From Synechococcales cyanobacterium CNB (lineage in GTDB: Bacteria; Planctomycetota; Phycisphaerae; Phycisphaerales; UBA1924), in the NCBI GenBank assembly GCA_030263455.1, contig SZOZ01000002.1, positions 434,001 to 498,000 of the forward strand: a DNA stretch of 64,000 bases. The letters run 5' to 3'. Shown here piece after piece: positions 41,940 through 51,060 of this stretch. The stretch's first letter is position 1. The number at the start of each line of letters is the position of its first letter. Below the pieces are notes generated by a model, which worked only from the letters and a program-made list of their open reading frames with translations, ran no database searches and was not told the DNA's origin. Made by a program: the position numbers and the translations under genes.

Positions 41940-43484
41940 CTACATATGGATCGCCTTCCCCTCGCTGGCCAGGGCGGCTTCGCGGACGGCCTCGTGCATC
42001 GTCGGGTGGGCGTGAACGGTCACGATGAGTTCCTCGGTCGTCGCTTCGAGCCGGCGAGCGAGGGTGAGTTCGGCGATGAGTTCGGTGGCCTGGTCGCCGA
42101 AGATGTGCGCTCCGAGGATCTCTCCGCGGGGCAGGCCGCGGATGATCTTGACGAAGCCGTCGGTGTGGAGTGCGGCGATGGCCTTGCCGTGGGCTTGGAG
42201 AGGGTACGAACCGACCTCGTAGTCCTCACCCTTCTTGAGGCCGCGTTCCTTGAGGGCTCGCTCGGTGAAGCCGACGGAGGCCACCTGCGGCTGGCAGTAG
42301 GTGCAGCCGGGGATGACGGAGTAGTCGATGGGGATGGGTTCGTGGTGCTTCTTGGGGTCGTTGCGCCAGGCGATGCGTTCGACGCAGATGATGGCCTCGT
42401 CGCTGGCGACGTGAGCGAGCCAAGGCGGGCCGATGACGTCGCCGACGGCGTAGACGCCGGGGACGCTGGTCTTGTAGTCGATGGGTTCGTTGGCTGTCTT
42501 GCCGGGCTTGAAGTCGGTCACGATGTGGTCGCGCTCGGTCTTGAGGCCCAGCGCGTCGTCGAAGAGGCCGTCGTATCGGCCCTTGACGCCGATGGCGAGC
42601 AGGACGCGGTCCGCCTCGATGGTCTCCTTCTTCGACTCGTCGGGCTTGCCGTCCTTCACGGGGGCGATGGTGACCTTGACACCGGCCTTGGTCTTCTCGA
42701 CGGCGGTGGTGAGGTGGCCGGTGCGGATGTCGAAGCCCTTCTTCTTGTACAGGCGCTCGATGGCCTTGGAGACGTCCTCGTCCTCGACGGGGAGGAGGCG
42801 GTCGAGCATCTCGACGATGGTGACCTTCGTGCCGAAGGAGTGGTAGAAGTAGCCGAACTCCATGCCGATCGCGCCCGCGCCGACGACGACAAGAGCCTTG
42901 GGCATCTCCTTGTTGAACATGGCCTCGCGCGCGCCCCAGATGCGGTCGTGGTCGAACTTCGCGAAGGGCAGGTCGCGGGCGACAGAGCCGGTAGCGACGA
43001 GAACGTTGGTGGCGGTGAGGGTCTCGCGGGGCTTTGCGGCGGGCTTGGCCGGGGCGTCGGTGCGCTCCTCCTGGACCTCGCAGTCGTAGACCTCGACGCG
43101 GCAGGGCTGGTTGCCCTTGGCGCCGCTCACGATCTTCGCGCTGCCGACGACGTGCTCGACCTTGTTCTTGCGGAAGAGGAACTCGATGCCCTTGTTGAGC
43201 TTGGCGGCGACGTCGCGCGAGCGTCCGATGACCTTGGACCAGTCGAAGTCCACCTCCCCCTTGAGCTTGAGGCCCCACACGTCGCGCTCGTGGAGTTTCT
43301 CCATGAGTTCGGCGTTGGAGAGGAGCGCCTTGGAGGGGATGCAGCCCCAGTTGAGACAGACGCCGCCGAGCTTGGCCCGTTCGACGCAGGCGACTTTCAT
43401 GCCGAGTTGCGCGGCGCGGATCGCGCCGACGTAGCCGCCTGGACCGCCGCCGATGACGATGAGGTCGAAGTGTCTCTCAGCCAC
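41940..43484 (-). CDS. lpd: Dihydrolipoyl dehydrogenase
   Basis: This flavoprotein reoxidises dihydrolipoamide in 2-oxoacid dehydrogenase complexes. The 514 residues include the FAD site GGGPGGYVGA (12-21) and redox-active Cys43 and Cys48 in GGVCLNWGCIPSKALL. Further motifs are the NAD loop GAGAIGMEFG, YAVGDVIGPP, and the C-terminal His493-Pro with Glu498 in HPTMHE. The start is a GTG at 43484, preceded by AAAGG; a long upstream open frame is antisense to the next gene and rejected. TATACT at 43539-43544 could be its -10. An insert around residues 125-150 (EERTDAPAKPAAKPR) is unusual. The E1/E2 genes are not nearby. Confidence 0.93.
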   Translation of the reverse strand: MAERHFDLIVIGGGPGGYVGAIRAAQLGMKVACVERAKLGGVCLNWGCIPSKALLSNAELMEKLHERDVWGLKLKGEVDFDWSKVIGRSRDVAAKLNKGIEFLFRKNKVEHVVGSAKIVSGAKGNQPCRVEVYDCEVQEERTDAPAKPAAKPRETLTATNVLVATGSVARDLPFAKFDHDRIWGAREAMFNKEMPKALVVVGAGAIGMEFGYFYHSFGTKVTIVEMLDRLLPVEDEDVSKAIERLYKKKGFDIRTGHLTTAVEKTKAGVKVTIAPVKDGKPDESKKETIEADRVLLAIGVKGRYDGLFDDALGLKTERDHIVTDFKPGKTANEPIDYKTSVPGVYAVGDVIGPPWLAHVASDEAIICVERIAWRNDPKKHHEPIPIDYSVIPGCTYCQPQVASVGFTERALKERGLKKGEDYEVGSYPLQAHGKAIAALHTDGFVKIIRGLPRGEILGAHIFGDQATELIAELTLARRLEATTEELIVTVHAHPTMHEAVREAALASEGKAIHM

Positions 43485-43583
43485 GCGAAGAGCCTTTCTT
43501 TCGGGGTGTTTCCCGCGGTGTGCCCGCGGTGGGTTGGCAGTATAGGGAGGGGCGTGCATGGCTTCGGACACGGGCGATTGGGG

Positions 43584-43612
43584 TTGGTCGGAGCGGGGCG
43601 ATCCTGTAGACT
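43584..43612 (+). promoter_or_regulatory. Promoter TTGGTC-17-TAGACT of the first dockerin-cluster unit
   Basis: TTGGTC (43584-43589) and TAGACT (43607-43612) are 17 bases apart, 45 bases before the gene at 43658. The same -35 and almost the same -10 precede the gene at 46832. Confidence 0.4.
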
Positions 43613-43657
43613 CGCGCGGTCGGCGGGGCACGTGCGCTCGCCGGACAGGGGGCGAGT

Positions 43658-44494
43658 ATGGCGAGACAACGGGCATGGGCGGCTGCGCTGGCGGCGGGTT
43701 TGCTGGCGTGGTGCAGCGCGTCGGCGTTTGGGCAGCGGGTGGTCGCGCTGATCGCTGATCGGGCGACCCTCGCGCCGGGCGAATCGGCGACGCTGCGGCT
43801 GGCGACGGTTGGCGCGGACGGCGCCCGAGAGATCGCGTGGGGCGAGGCGGGGGTCGAGTGGATGTTCGTCCGCGACAGCCGCTCGCAGCGGAACCACGCG
43901 AGCGCGCCCGTCGAGGCGGATGGGAAGACGGTGCGGGTCTCGCCCGCGCGCGCCGGCGTGACGATGGTGGGCGTTGACCTTGCACGCCGGGTGGAGGTGA
44001 TGGGGGCTGGGGAGTTCGAACGGCTGGTCGAGCGGACGGGGAAGAAACCGCAGGAGTTGGAGACGGGGCCTGGAAAAGCCCCGCCCCGCGAGCGGGACGT
44101 GCGCGTGGCGCGGGTGGAGTCGGCGTGTGTGCTGGTGCGCGTGGGCGGCTCGGCGACGGACATCGCCGTGAGCAAGTCCGGGCTGGCGACGGAGATTCGC
44201 TCGCTGATGGACCCGACCCAGCTGCTCCTCCCGAGCGACATGGCCGTGCGCGTCTACGCCGACGGGAGCGGCGTGCCGGGCGCCACGGTGATCGCCACCC
44301 ACACTGCGAGCGGCGTCGAGCGACGGACGACAGCGGACGACAAGGGGATCGCGCCCGTGCATCTCGACAGGCCCGGCGCATGGCGACTGGAGTTCCATCA
44401 CGCCGCGCCGGCGCGCGATGACACGGCGGATTGGGTTATCTACTCGTGCGTGCTGACCTTCGAGGCCGGCGTTGCGGCGGGGGGGGCACGATGA
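43658..44494 (+). CDS. Secreted DUF4198-like protein
   Basis: The 278-residue exported protein has a signal peptide (AWAAALAAGLLAWCSASAFG) and beta-rich domains. The C-terminal part (GVPGATVIATHTASGVERRT, TADDKGIAPVHLDRPGAWRL) resembles DUF4198, a fold seen in periplasmic metal-uptake-associated proteins. There is no dockerin tail and no sorting signal. It overlaps the next gene as ATGA (44491-44494), so the two are coupled. The link to metals is a family inference only. Confidence 0.7.
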   Translation: MARQRAWAAALAAGLLAWCSASAFGQRVVALIADRATLAPGESATLRLATVGADGAREIAWGEAGVEWMFVRDSRSQRNHASAPVEADGKTVRVSPARAGVTMVGVDLARRVEVMGAGEFERLVERTGKKPQELETGPGKAPPRERDVRVARVESACVLVRVGGSATDIAVSKSGLATEIRSLMDPTQLLLPSDMAVRVYADGSGVPGATVIATHTASGVERRTTADDKGIAPVHLDRPGAWRLEFHHAAPARDDTADWVIYSCVLTFEAGVAAGGAR

Positions 44495-46728
44495 GGCGGC
44501 CGCTCGCGGTGTCGGTGTGCACGGCTGCGGTGGCGACCGCGACCGCGCTCGGGCAGGGGTGGGAATCGCTCGGTCCAGCCCCGGCGAGCGTGTCGGGCGG
44601 GTCGGCGGGGAGGATCAGCGCGGTGGCGTGCAGCCGCGTGGACCCCGACCTCTACTTCGTCGGCGCGGCGGACGGGGGCGTGTGGCGCACGCGCGACGGC
44701 GGGCAGTCGTGGACGCCGCTGACGGACCACCTGCCGACAACGGCGATCGGTGCGATCTCGCTCGACCCGCACGACGAGCGGATCGTCTACGCGGGCAGCG
44801 GCGAGGCGAACTTCGCCAACCACTCGCGCTACGGACTGGGGCTGTACAAGTCCACCGACGGCGGAGAGACATGGAGCGTGCTCGCGGCCGAGACGTTCGC
44901 GGGGCGGTGCTTCTCGCGCATCCGCATCGACCCCACGAACACGGACGTGCTCTACGCGAGCGTGGCGCGGGCGGGCGGATTCCCGACCCTGGCGGCCGCG
45001 AAGGGGCACCCGGGCGCGGCAGGGCCGGTGGGCGTGTTCAAGTCCGCGGACGGCGGGGCGACGTGGACGCACCTGACGAACGGGCTGCCCGCAGTGGACG
45101 CGACCGACCTGGCGATGGACCCGGCGGACCCGGCGACGCTCTACGCGGCGATCGGGCACATCTTCGGCGACCCGGGGAACGGGGTCTACAAGTCAACGGA
45201 CGCCGGAGCATCGTGGACGAAACTCGGCGGAGGGGGAGGGTTGCCGGGGCCGGTCGGGCGCATCAGCCTCGCGGTCGCGCCCAGCCAGCCCTCGCGCGTG
45301 TTCGCACTGCTCACGATGCCGGCGGACGCGACCGGCGGCGGGGCGGAGAACATCGGCGGATTCCGCTCCGACAACGGCGGCGCGACGTGGACGCCGCACG
45401 GCTCGGTGAACCAGGCGACCTATGGGTGGTACCTCTCTGTCGTAGGCGTCAAGCCCGACGACGCGAACGTCGTCTTCTACGGCGGGCTGAACATGCGCCG
45501 CTATGTCAACGGCGTCGGCGCGAACGTCACGCCCCCGCACGTGGACATCCACGCGATCGAGTTCGACGCGGCGGGACGGATGGTCGTCGGCGATGACGGC
45601 GGCATCCACCGGAGCGCGGACCTCGGCGACTCCTACGTGAACCTGAACGATGGTCTTTCGACCGTGCAGTTCTACGCCGGGCTGTCGCTCCACCCGACCA
45701 ACGATCGCTGGGTCATGGGCGGAACCCAGGACAACGGCACCAACCGGCGAAGCGAAAGCGGCGTCTCGTGGACGACGGTGCTCGGCGGCGATGGCGGGTG
45801 GACGCAACTCGACGTCACGCGCCCCCACCGCGTCTTCGCCGAGTACCAGGGAACCGGGAACCTGTTCCGCTCGACCAATGGCGGCAACTCGTTCACGCAC
45901 GTCGGCGGCGCGATCAATGGACGCAACTGCTTCCTGCCACCCTACCTGATCGACCCCGCCAACCCGGACAGGATGCTCTACGCGACACACCGCATCCACC
46001 TGAGCACCAACGGCGGCACGAGCTGGAGCGTGCTGAGCGGAGACCTCACGAACGGCGCGGGGGCGATCCGTGCGCTGGCGATCGCGCCGTCGGACCCCGC
46101 CTTCGTCTATGCCTCGACGAACGACGGGAACATGCTCGTCTCGCAGAACGGCGGGGCGAACTTCGGCCTGGTGATGACCGGGCATCCGGGCTGGCCCCGC
46201 GTGACGCGGGAACTGACGGTCGCCCCGGACGATGCACGCGAGGTCTACCTGGCGACGGCCGCATTCGACGGGCCGAAGGTAAGGCGCTCGCGCGACGCGG
46301 GCGCGACGTGGGACGTGCTGGACGGCAACCTCCCCGACCTCCCGGTGAACGTCGTGGTCGTCGATTCGTCGTGCGGGCTGCGGCCGCTCTATGCGGGCAC
46401 GGACGCGGGCGTGTACCGCTCGCTGAACGGTGGCGCGTCGTGGCAGCGGTACGCGGAGGGCATGCCGAACGTGGCGGTGATCGACCTGCTCCTGGACGGC
46501 CCGCGCAACCGGCTCGTGGTGGGCACGCAGGGACGCGGGGCGTGGGCCGTGCCGGTCTTCGAGCCGGGCGACTTCAATATGGACGGGGGCGCCGACACGG
46601 TGGACGTCCTGCACTACCTGAACGCCTTCGTGGCCAGCGACCCCGACGCGGACCTCGACGGGGACGGCGAGGTGACGACGCTGGACTTCCTGGCCTTCCT
46701 GAACCGGTGGGCGGTGGGGTGCGGCTGA
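44491..46728 (+). CDS. Secreted BNR/sialidase-type beta-propeller with dockerin-like tail
   Basis: A 745-residue exported protein. It has a signal peptide (to about residue 21) and at least eight BNR/Asp-box-like repeats of the form S-x-DGG-x-TW (RTRDGGQSWTPL, KSTDGGETWS, KSADGGATWT, RSTNGGNSF, SLNGGASW). These build a VPS10/sortilin or exo-alpha-sialidase-like propeller. The double EF-hand tail follows (DFNMDGGADTVDVL, DLDGDGEVTTLDFL). The tail closes GCG but lacks the usual opening Cys. It may bind or cleave glycans; the sialidase catalytic residues are not evident. It is coupled to the DUF4198-like gene. Confidence 0.85.
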   Translation: MRRPLAVSVCTAAVATATALGQGWESLGPAPASVSGGSAGRISAVACSRVDPDLYFVGAADGGVWRTRDGGQSWTPLTDHLPTTAIGAISLDPHDERIVYAGSGEANFANHSRYGLGLYKSTDGGETWSVLAAETFAGRCFSRIRIDPTNTDVLYASVARAGGFPTLAAAKGHPGAAGPVGVFKSADGGATWTHLTNGLPAVDATDLAMDPADPATLYAAIGHIFGDPGNGVYKSTDAGASWTKLGGGGGLPGPVGRISLAVAPSQPSRVFALLTMPADATGGGAENIGGFRSDNGGATWTPHGSVNQATYGWYLSVVGVKPDDANVVFYGGLNMRRYVNGVGANVTPPHVDIHAIEFDAAGRMVVGDDGGIHRSADLGDSYVNLNDGLSTVQFYAGLSLHPTNDRWVMGGTQDNGTNRRSESGVSWTTVLGGDGGWTQLDVTRPHRVFAEYQGTGNLFRSTNGGNSFTHVGGAINGRNCFLPPYLIDPANPDRMLYATHRIHLSTNGGTSWSVLSGDLTNGAGAIRALAIAPSDPAFVYASTNDGNMLVSQNGGANFGLVMTGHPGWPRVTRELTVAPDDAREVYLATAAFDGPKVRRSRDAGATWDVLDGNLPDLPVNVVVVDSSCGLRPLYAGTDAGVYRSLNGGASWQRYAEGMPNVAVIDLLLDGPRNRLVVGTQGRGAWAVPVFEPGDFNMDGGADTVDVLHYLNAFVASDPDADLDGDGEVTTLDFLAFLNRWAVGCG

Positions 46729-46773
46729 GGCCCGGGGTGAACGCCGGATCGGCGACACCGAGCGTGTTTCCCG

Positions 46774-46802
46774 TTGGTCGAACCGGGACGCATGGTTAGA
46801 TT
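46774..46802 (+). promoter_or_regulatory. Promoter TTGGTC-17-TAGATT before the lactonase-like propeller gene
   Basis: TTGGTC (46774-46779) and TAGATT (46797-46802) are 17 bases apart, about 30 bases before the ATG at 46832. It matches the promoter at 43584-43612 in both elements. Confidence 0.4.
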
Positions 46803-46831
46803 GGGATGGAATGATACGAAGGAGGTTGGGT

Positions 46832-48100
46832 ATGGGTACGCGCGTGGCGGCCGCGTTGGCGGCGATGTCGCTGGGCTTCGGGGCGATGGGACAGTCGGCG
46901 TCTCGGGCGGTGTTCGTGGGGCACTACCACACCACGACAGCAAGCGTGACCTCGTTCCGAGTGAACCCGGACGACTCCCTCACGATGGTGGGGAACTACC
47001 CGACCGAGATGTGGACCTCCACGCTCGCGCTCTCGCCGGACGGATCGCTGCTGGCGGCGGCGGACGCGGCAGGCTCGCAGGACGGCAGCTCAACGATGGA
47101 CCGCTTCCACATCTTCGAGGTCTCGCCGGACGCCTCGCTGACGAAACTCGCGTCGTTCTGGATCGACAACTCTCCCCTCGCGGCGGCGTGGCTGAGCAAT
47201 GAAGTGATCGCGATCACGAGGTCCGAGTTCGGGGCGTCGCAGATCCACGTCTGGCGGTTCGACCGGGACGCATTGACGCTGACGAAACTCTCGTCGCAGG
47301 CGTCGGGGTCGTTCAACACCGCGCTCGCGATGCACCCCGTGGACGGCAAGCTGTACTCGCAGGACTCCACCGGCCTGAACATCCGGCGCTGGACCATCAA
47401 CCCGGACTGGACGCTCACGAACGACCTGACGGTGGGCACGCCGAACTACCCTCTGAACATCAGGATCAGCCGCGACGGGACGAAGCTGTACGCCGGCGGT
47501 GGCATCAGCGGCGACGGGAAGAAGATCCTGGGGTACGACGTGGCGGAGGGCGTGCTGATGCCGCTGCCGGGGTCGCCCTACACGTCGCCGGGGGCGTCCC
47601 CCGCGTACCCGGCGATCACCGACGATGGGGCGTACCTGTTCATGGGGCACGGCACGGACGCGACCGTGCGCTCGTTCAGGATCAACCCGGACGGCTCGCT
47701 CACCTCGACCGGGTTCATGTTCGACGTGGGGCTGCAAGGGACCATCGGGAACATGGACAGCATGGACGACCTGCTGTTCGTGACGGACGATTCGACCGCG
47801 ACGGACGGGATCGCCGGGCTGTACGTGTTCAAGGTCCACGCGAACGGCTCGTTCTCGCTGACCGCGCCGATCTACGACACCGGGGCTGTGCGGGCCGAGG
47901 GGGGGATGGCGGTCTGGCGCGGCCTGCCGCCCTGCTACGCCGACTGCAACGGGGACACGATCGTCAACACGCTGGACGTGCTGTGCTACCTGAACCTCTA
48001 TGCGGCAGGCGATCCGGCAGCGGACTGCAACGGCGACACGGCGGTGAACTCGCTCGACGTGCTGTGCTTCCTGAACGCGTACAACGCGGGGTGCCCCTGA
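46832..48100 (+). CDS. Secreted lactonase-like beta-propeller with dockerin-like tail
   Basis: The 422-residue exported protein has a signal peptide (to about residue 22, AMGQ). The propeller repeats resemble 6-phosphogluconolactonase/YncE-type proteins (SFRVNPDDSLTMVG, LALSPDGSLLAAAD, IRISRDGTKLYAGG, SFRINPDGSLTS). The tail opens CYADCNGDT and closes GCP, with a second EF-hand CNGDTAVN. AGGAGG with 6-base spacing decides ATG 46832 over 46811. Lactonase activity is not shown; propellers of this kind often bind proteins or redox partners. Confidence 0.85.
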   Translation: MGTRVAAALAAMSLGFGAMGQSASRAVFVGHYHTTTASVTSFRVNPDDSLTMVGNYPTEMWTSTLALSPDGSLLAAADAAGSQDGSSTMDRFHIFEVSPDASLTKLASFWIDNSPLAAAWLSNEVIAITRSEFGASQIHVWRFDRDALTLTKLSSQASGSFNTALAMHPVDGKLYSQDSTGLNIRRWTINPDWTLTNDLTVGTPNYPLNIRISRDGTKLYAGGGISGDGKKILGYDVAEGVLMPLPGSPYTSPGASPAYPAITDDGAYLFMGHGTDATVRSFRINPDGSLTSTGFMFDVGLQGTIGNMDSMDDLLFVTDDSTATDGIAGLYVFKVHANGSFSLTAPIYDTGAVRAEGGMAVWRGLPPCYADCNGDTIVNTLDVLCYLNLYAAGDPAADCNGDTAVNSLDVLCFLNAYNAGCP

Positions 48101-48286
48101 GCCTGCCCGATCGAACAGTCCGGAAACGTTCTAAGAGCCCGGCCGCTGATCCGTCGAACCAAAGGGCGGGGTTCTTGTAGCATCCGCTCCGGGGCAGCCG
48201 GTAGACTGCGTGTTGCACCGCGAGACGCTCCTCGCCGGCCTCATTCGGCCGCGTCCGGTGGCTCGTTGTGGGGAAGGAGCCGAACC

Positions 48287-50782
48287 ATGCGGCGAGGATC
48301 GCACAGGCTCGGGTCGTGGAGCGTCCCTGCGTTCGCGCGGGGCGTGATTGTCTGCCTGTCGGCGGCGACCCCGGGGGCATCCGGGCAATGCGACCCGGCA
48401 GAGACGCACAAACTGCTCGCCTCGGACCCGCAGACGAGCGCGGGGTTCGGGCTGTCCGTCGCGGTGAGCGGGAACCTGGCGATCGTGGGCGCGCCGACGG
48501 CGAACGGGGTCGCGTCGCAATCGGGCATCGCGTATGTCTACGACGTGAAAACCGGCGAACAGGTTCATCGGCTGATCCCGAGCGACGCGCAGGCGGGAGA
48601 CCAGTTCGGCTGGGCGGTCGCCATCAGCGGAGAGATCGCTGTCATCGGCGCACGACGCGACGACGACCTCGGGAGCAACTCCGGCTCGGCCTACGTCTTC
48701 AACGCGGCGACGGGGCAGCAACTCTTCAAACTCCGGGCATCCGACGGCGCGGCGCAGGACGAGTTCGGCTACTCGGTGGCGATCGCGGGCGACCGCGCGA
48801 TCGTCGGCGCCCGCCTGGCGAACAACTTCGGGGCCAACGACGGGAAGGCGTACATCTTCGACGTCACGACGGGCCAGCAGAAGCACCGCCTTATGTCCGC
48901 GGACAACTACGGCTCCGACGAGTTCGGCACGTCCGTCGCCATCAGCGGGAACATCGCCATCGTCGGTGCGCCGTTCCACGATGCCCCGAACTTCGTGCGG
49001 GACGTCGGCGCGGTGTACGTCTATGACGTGCAGTCCGGCAACCTGCTCCACAAACTCAGCCTTCCCGAGATCGTCCAGAACACGGTCTTCGGCCGGCGCG
49101 TCGCGCTGGACGGCACGACGGCGGTCATCAGCGCGTCGAGCGTGGCGCCCGCGTTCGCGAGCGTGTACAACGCCGCGTCGGGCGCCTTCGTCGGGTTCCT
49201 GCAGCAGCCTGGGAGTTTCTTCTCGACGAGCCTCGACGTGAGCGGCAGCACGGCGGTCGTCGGGTGGGACGGCGCGGGACCGTTCCTCGGTGCGGCGTTC
49301 GTCTACAACACCGAGACCGGCGCGCTGATGCACACGCTGGTCGGGTCCGGCCTCGAAACAACCGACTACTTCGGGACTGCGGTCGCGATCAGCGGGGGCA
49401 CGACGATCGTCGGCGCGTACCTCGACGACCACGGCGGCCTCACCGACGCCGGCTCGGCCTACCTCTTCGGCGTGTGCGCCGACACCGACGGCGACGGGCT
49501 TCCCGACGACTGGGAGATCAACGGCATCCCGTACGAATCCGGCGGGCAGACACACCGGTTCATGCTGCCCGGGGCGGACCCGCTCCGCAAGAACCTCTAT
49601 CTCGAAATCGACGCGATGGAGGGGTTCGAACTGGGCGACTGGCCCGTGGCGCACCTCGTCGCCGCGTTCGCCAACGCCCCGGTGAGCAACCCGGACGGGA
49701 GCGCCGGGATCGCGCTGAGCATCCTTCGCGACGACACCGACCTGCCGCACGTCGCGGACTGGCCGACCAACGGCTGCTGGCCCGTGGCGTTCGGCGCCTA
49801 TCGCCAACAGCACTTCGGGACGTTCTGGGAGCGCGGCGACCCGCACGCGGAGGAACTGCTCAAGGCGAAGGCGAAGGCGTACCGCTACTGCATCATCGCG
49901 GATCGCGCCTCGCCGACTCGGTACGGCGGGTGCGGGCACATGCCGGGCGACAACTTCGTCGTCTATTTCGGGTCCGTGGCATTCGAGCCGTGGTCCGAGG
50001 CCGCCGTCATCATGCACGAACTGGGGCACAACCTCGGCCTGCACCACGGCGGCGGCGACGCGATCAACGGCAAGCCCAACTACCCGAGCATCATGAACTA
50101 CGCCCTCTCGTACCCCTTGCAATGGAACGACGCGTTCTGGCGCCTCGACTACTGCCGCGCGGGACCGGAGCACTTCGCGCTGCTCGACGAGTCCTTCCTC
50201 GACGAGACACTCGGCGTCGGCAAGCCCGATGGGTTCTACCGGGACTACTGGATGCCCTTCGGCGTGAACGTGCTGGACGGGGGCGTGACGGTTCGCACGG
50301 CAAAGTACGTCCGGCTCAACGGCTCGCCGACGGACTTCGGCGATCAGCAAGGGACCGGGTTCCAGGACGGCGCGTTCGAGTTGGGCGTCGAGCAGGACCT
50401 CAACTACGCCGTCGATCCGCCGCTGGACGTCATGCTCCCGAGCCAGCCCTCGCCGGGCGACTTTCTCGAGGCCCATAACGACTGGGCGAACATCCGCCTC
50501 GCGACCAGCGCAGCGATCGGGCCGGGCGCGCCGGCACCGGAGATTCCTGAAGGCGAACTGACGGAAGAGGCGATCGCGTGGATCAACGAGAACTTCCCGC
50601 TCCCACCGGGCGCCTGCTACGCGGACTTCAACGGAGACACGCAGGTCAACTCGCTCGACTTCCTCGCGTTCCTCAACGCCTACGTCAGCGGCGACCCGGC
50701 GTCGGACTGCAGCGGGGACACGGTCGTCAACAGCCTGGACGTGCTGTGCTTCCTGAATCTGTACGTGGCGGGGTGCGAGTGA
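48287..50782 (+). CDS. Secreted FG-GAP-repeat zinc metalloprotease with dockerin-like tail
   Basis: An 831-residue exported protein. After the signal peptide (to about residue 36, ASG) there are about seven FG-GAP-like repeats (DQFGWAVAISGEIAVIGA, DEFGYSVAIAGDRAIVGA, DEFGTSVAISGNIAIVGA), forming a propeller. A calcium-motif segment follows (DTDGDGLPDDWEINGI). The protease domain has HELGHNLGLHHGG (His577, Glu578, His581, His587). The double EF-hand tail has CYADFNGDT and GCE. AAGGAG lies 7 bases before the ATG at 48287, which decides against a GTG at 48266. The fusion of propeller and metzincin-like protease suggests a cell-surface degradative enzyme. Confidence 0.88.
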   Translation: MRRGSHRLGSWSVPAFARGVIVCLSAATPGASGQCDPAETHKLLASDPQTSAGFGLSVAVSGNLAIVGAPTANGVASQSGIAYVYDVKTGEQVHRLIPSDAQAGDQFGWAVAISGEIAVIGARRDDDLGSNSGSAYVFNAATGQQLFKLRASDGAAQDEFGYSVAIAGDRAIVGARLANNFGANDGKAYIFDVTTGQQKHRLMSADNYGSDEFGTSVAISGNIAIVGAPFHDAPNFVRDVGAVYVYDVQSGNLLHKLSLPEIVQNTVFGRRVALDGTTAVISASSVAPAFASVYNAASGAFVGFLQQPGSFFSTSLDVSGSTAVVGWDGAGPFLGAAFVYNTETGALMHTLVGSGLETTDYFGTAVAISGGTTIVGAYLDDHGGLTDAGSAYLFGVCADTDGDGLPDDWEINGIPYESGGQTHRFMLPGADPLRKNLYLEIDAMEGFELGDWPVAHLVAAFANAPVSNPDGSAGIALSILRDDTDLPHVADWPTNGCWPVAFGAYRQQHFGTFWERGDPHAEELLKAKAKAYRYCIIADRASPTRYGGCGHMPGDNFVVYFGSVAFEPWSEAAVIMHELGHNLGLHHGGGDAINGKPNYPSIMNYALSYPLQWNDAFWRLDYCRAGPEHFALLDESFLDETLGVGKPDGFYRDYWMPFGVNVLDGGVTVRTAKYVRLNGSPTDFGDQQGTGFQDGAFELGVEQDLNYAVDPPLDVMLPSQPSPGDFLEAHNDWANIRLATSAAIGPGAPAPEIPEGELTEEAIAWINENFPLPPGACYADFNGDTQVNSLDFLAFLNAYVSGDPASDCSGDTVVNSLDVLCFLNLYVAGCE

Positions 50783-51060
50783 GGGTGGGTGGGTCGAATC
50801 GAGGGAAATCTAGGGGGTTTGGCGAAGCGGTGAGCAAGGGGTTCAATCCGAATTGATCGTGGCCGTTTCGCCGGCACGTGGCACACTGTAATCTGGGCAG
50901 GAACCGACGGCTGCGGCGTGCCGAATGGCCGCGTGGTCAGAGGGGGACTCCGTGTCCGCTGTCGGGCTGTTGGAGCGGGCCTCCCCGTCGGTTGCCTTGT
51001 CCCGAGCGTCGGGGCGGGCGTTTTCGCGCTTTGCGCCTGAGAGCGGGCGGAGGAACCCAG

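Noticed and set aside
43485..44381. Long N-terminal extension of dihydrolipoyl dehydrogenase
   Set aside because: The extension is antisense to the DUF4198-like gene and has no FAD-protein sequence; the GTG at 43484 directly precedes the conserved start.
48131..50476. 781-codon minus-strand open frame
   Set aside because: It is the reverse-strand shadow of the FG-GAP metalloprotease gene; the sequence is Arg/Val/Asp-rich with no domain, an effect of high GC.
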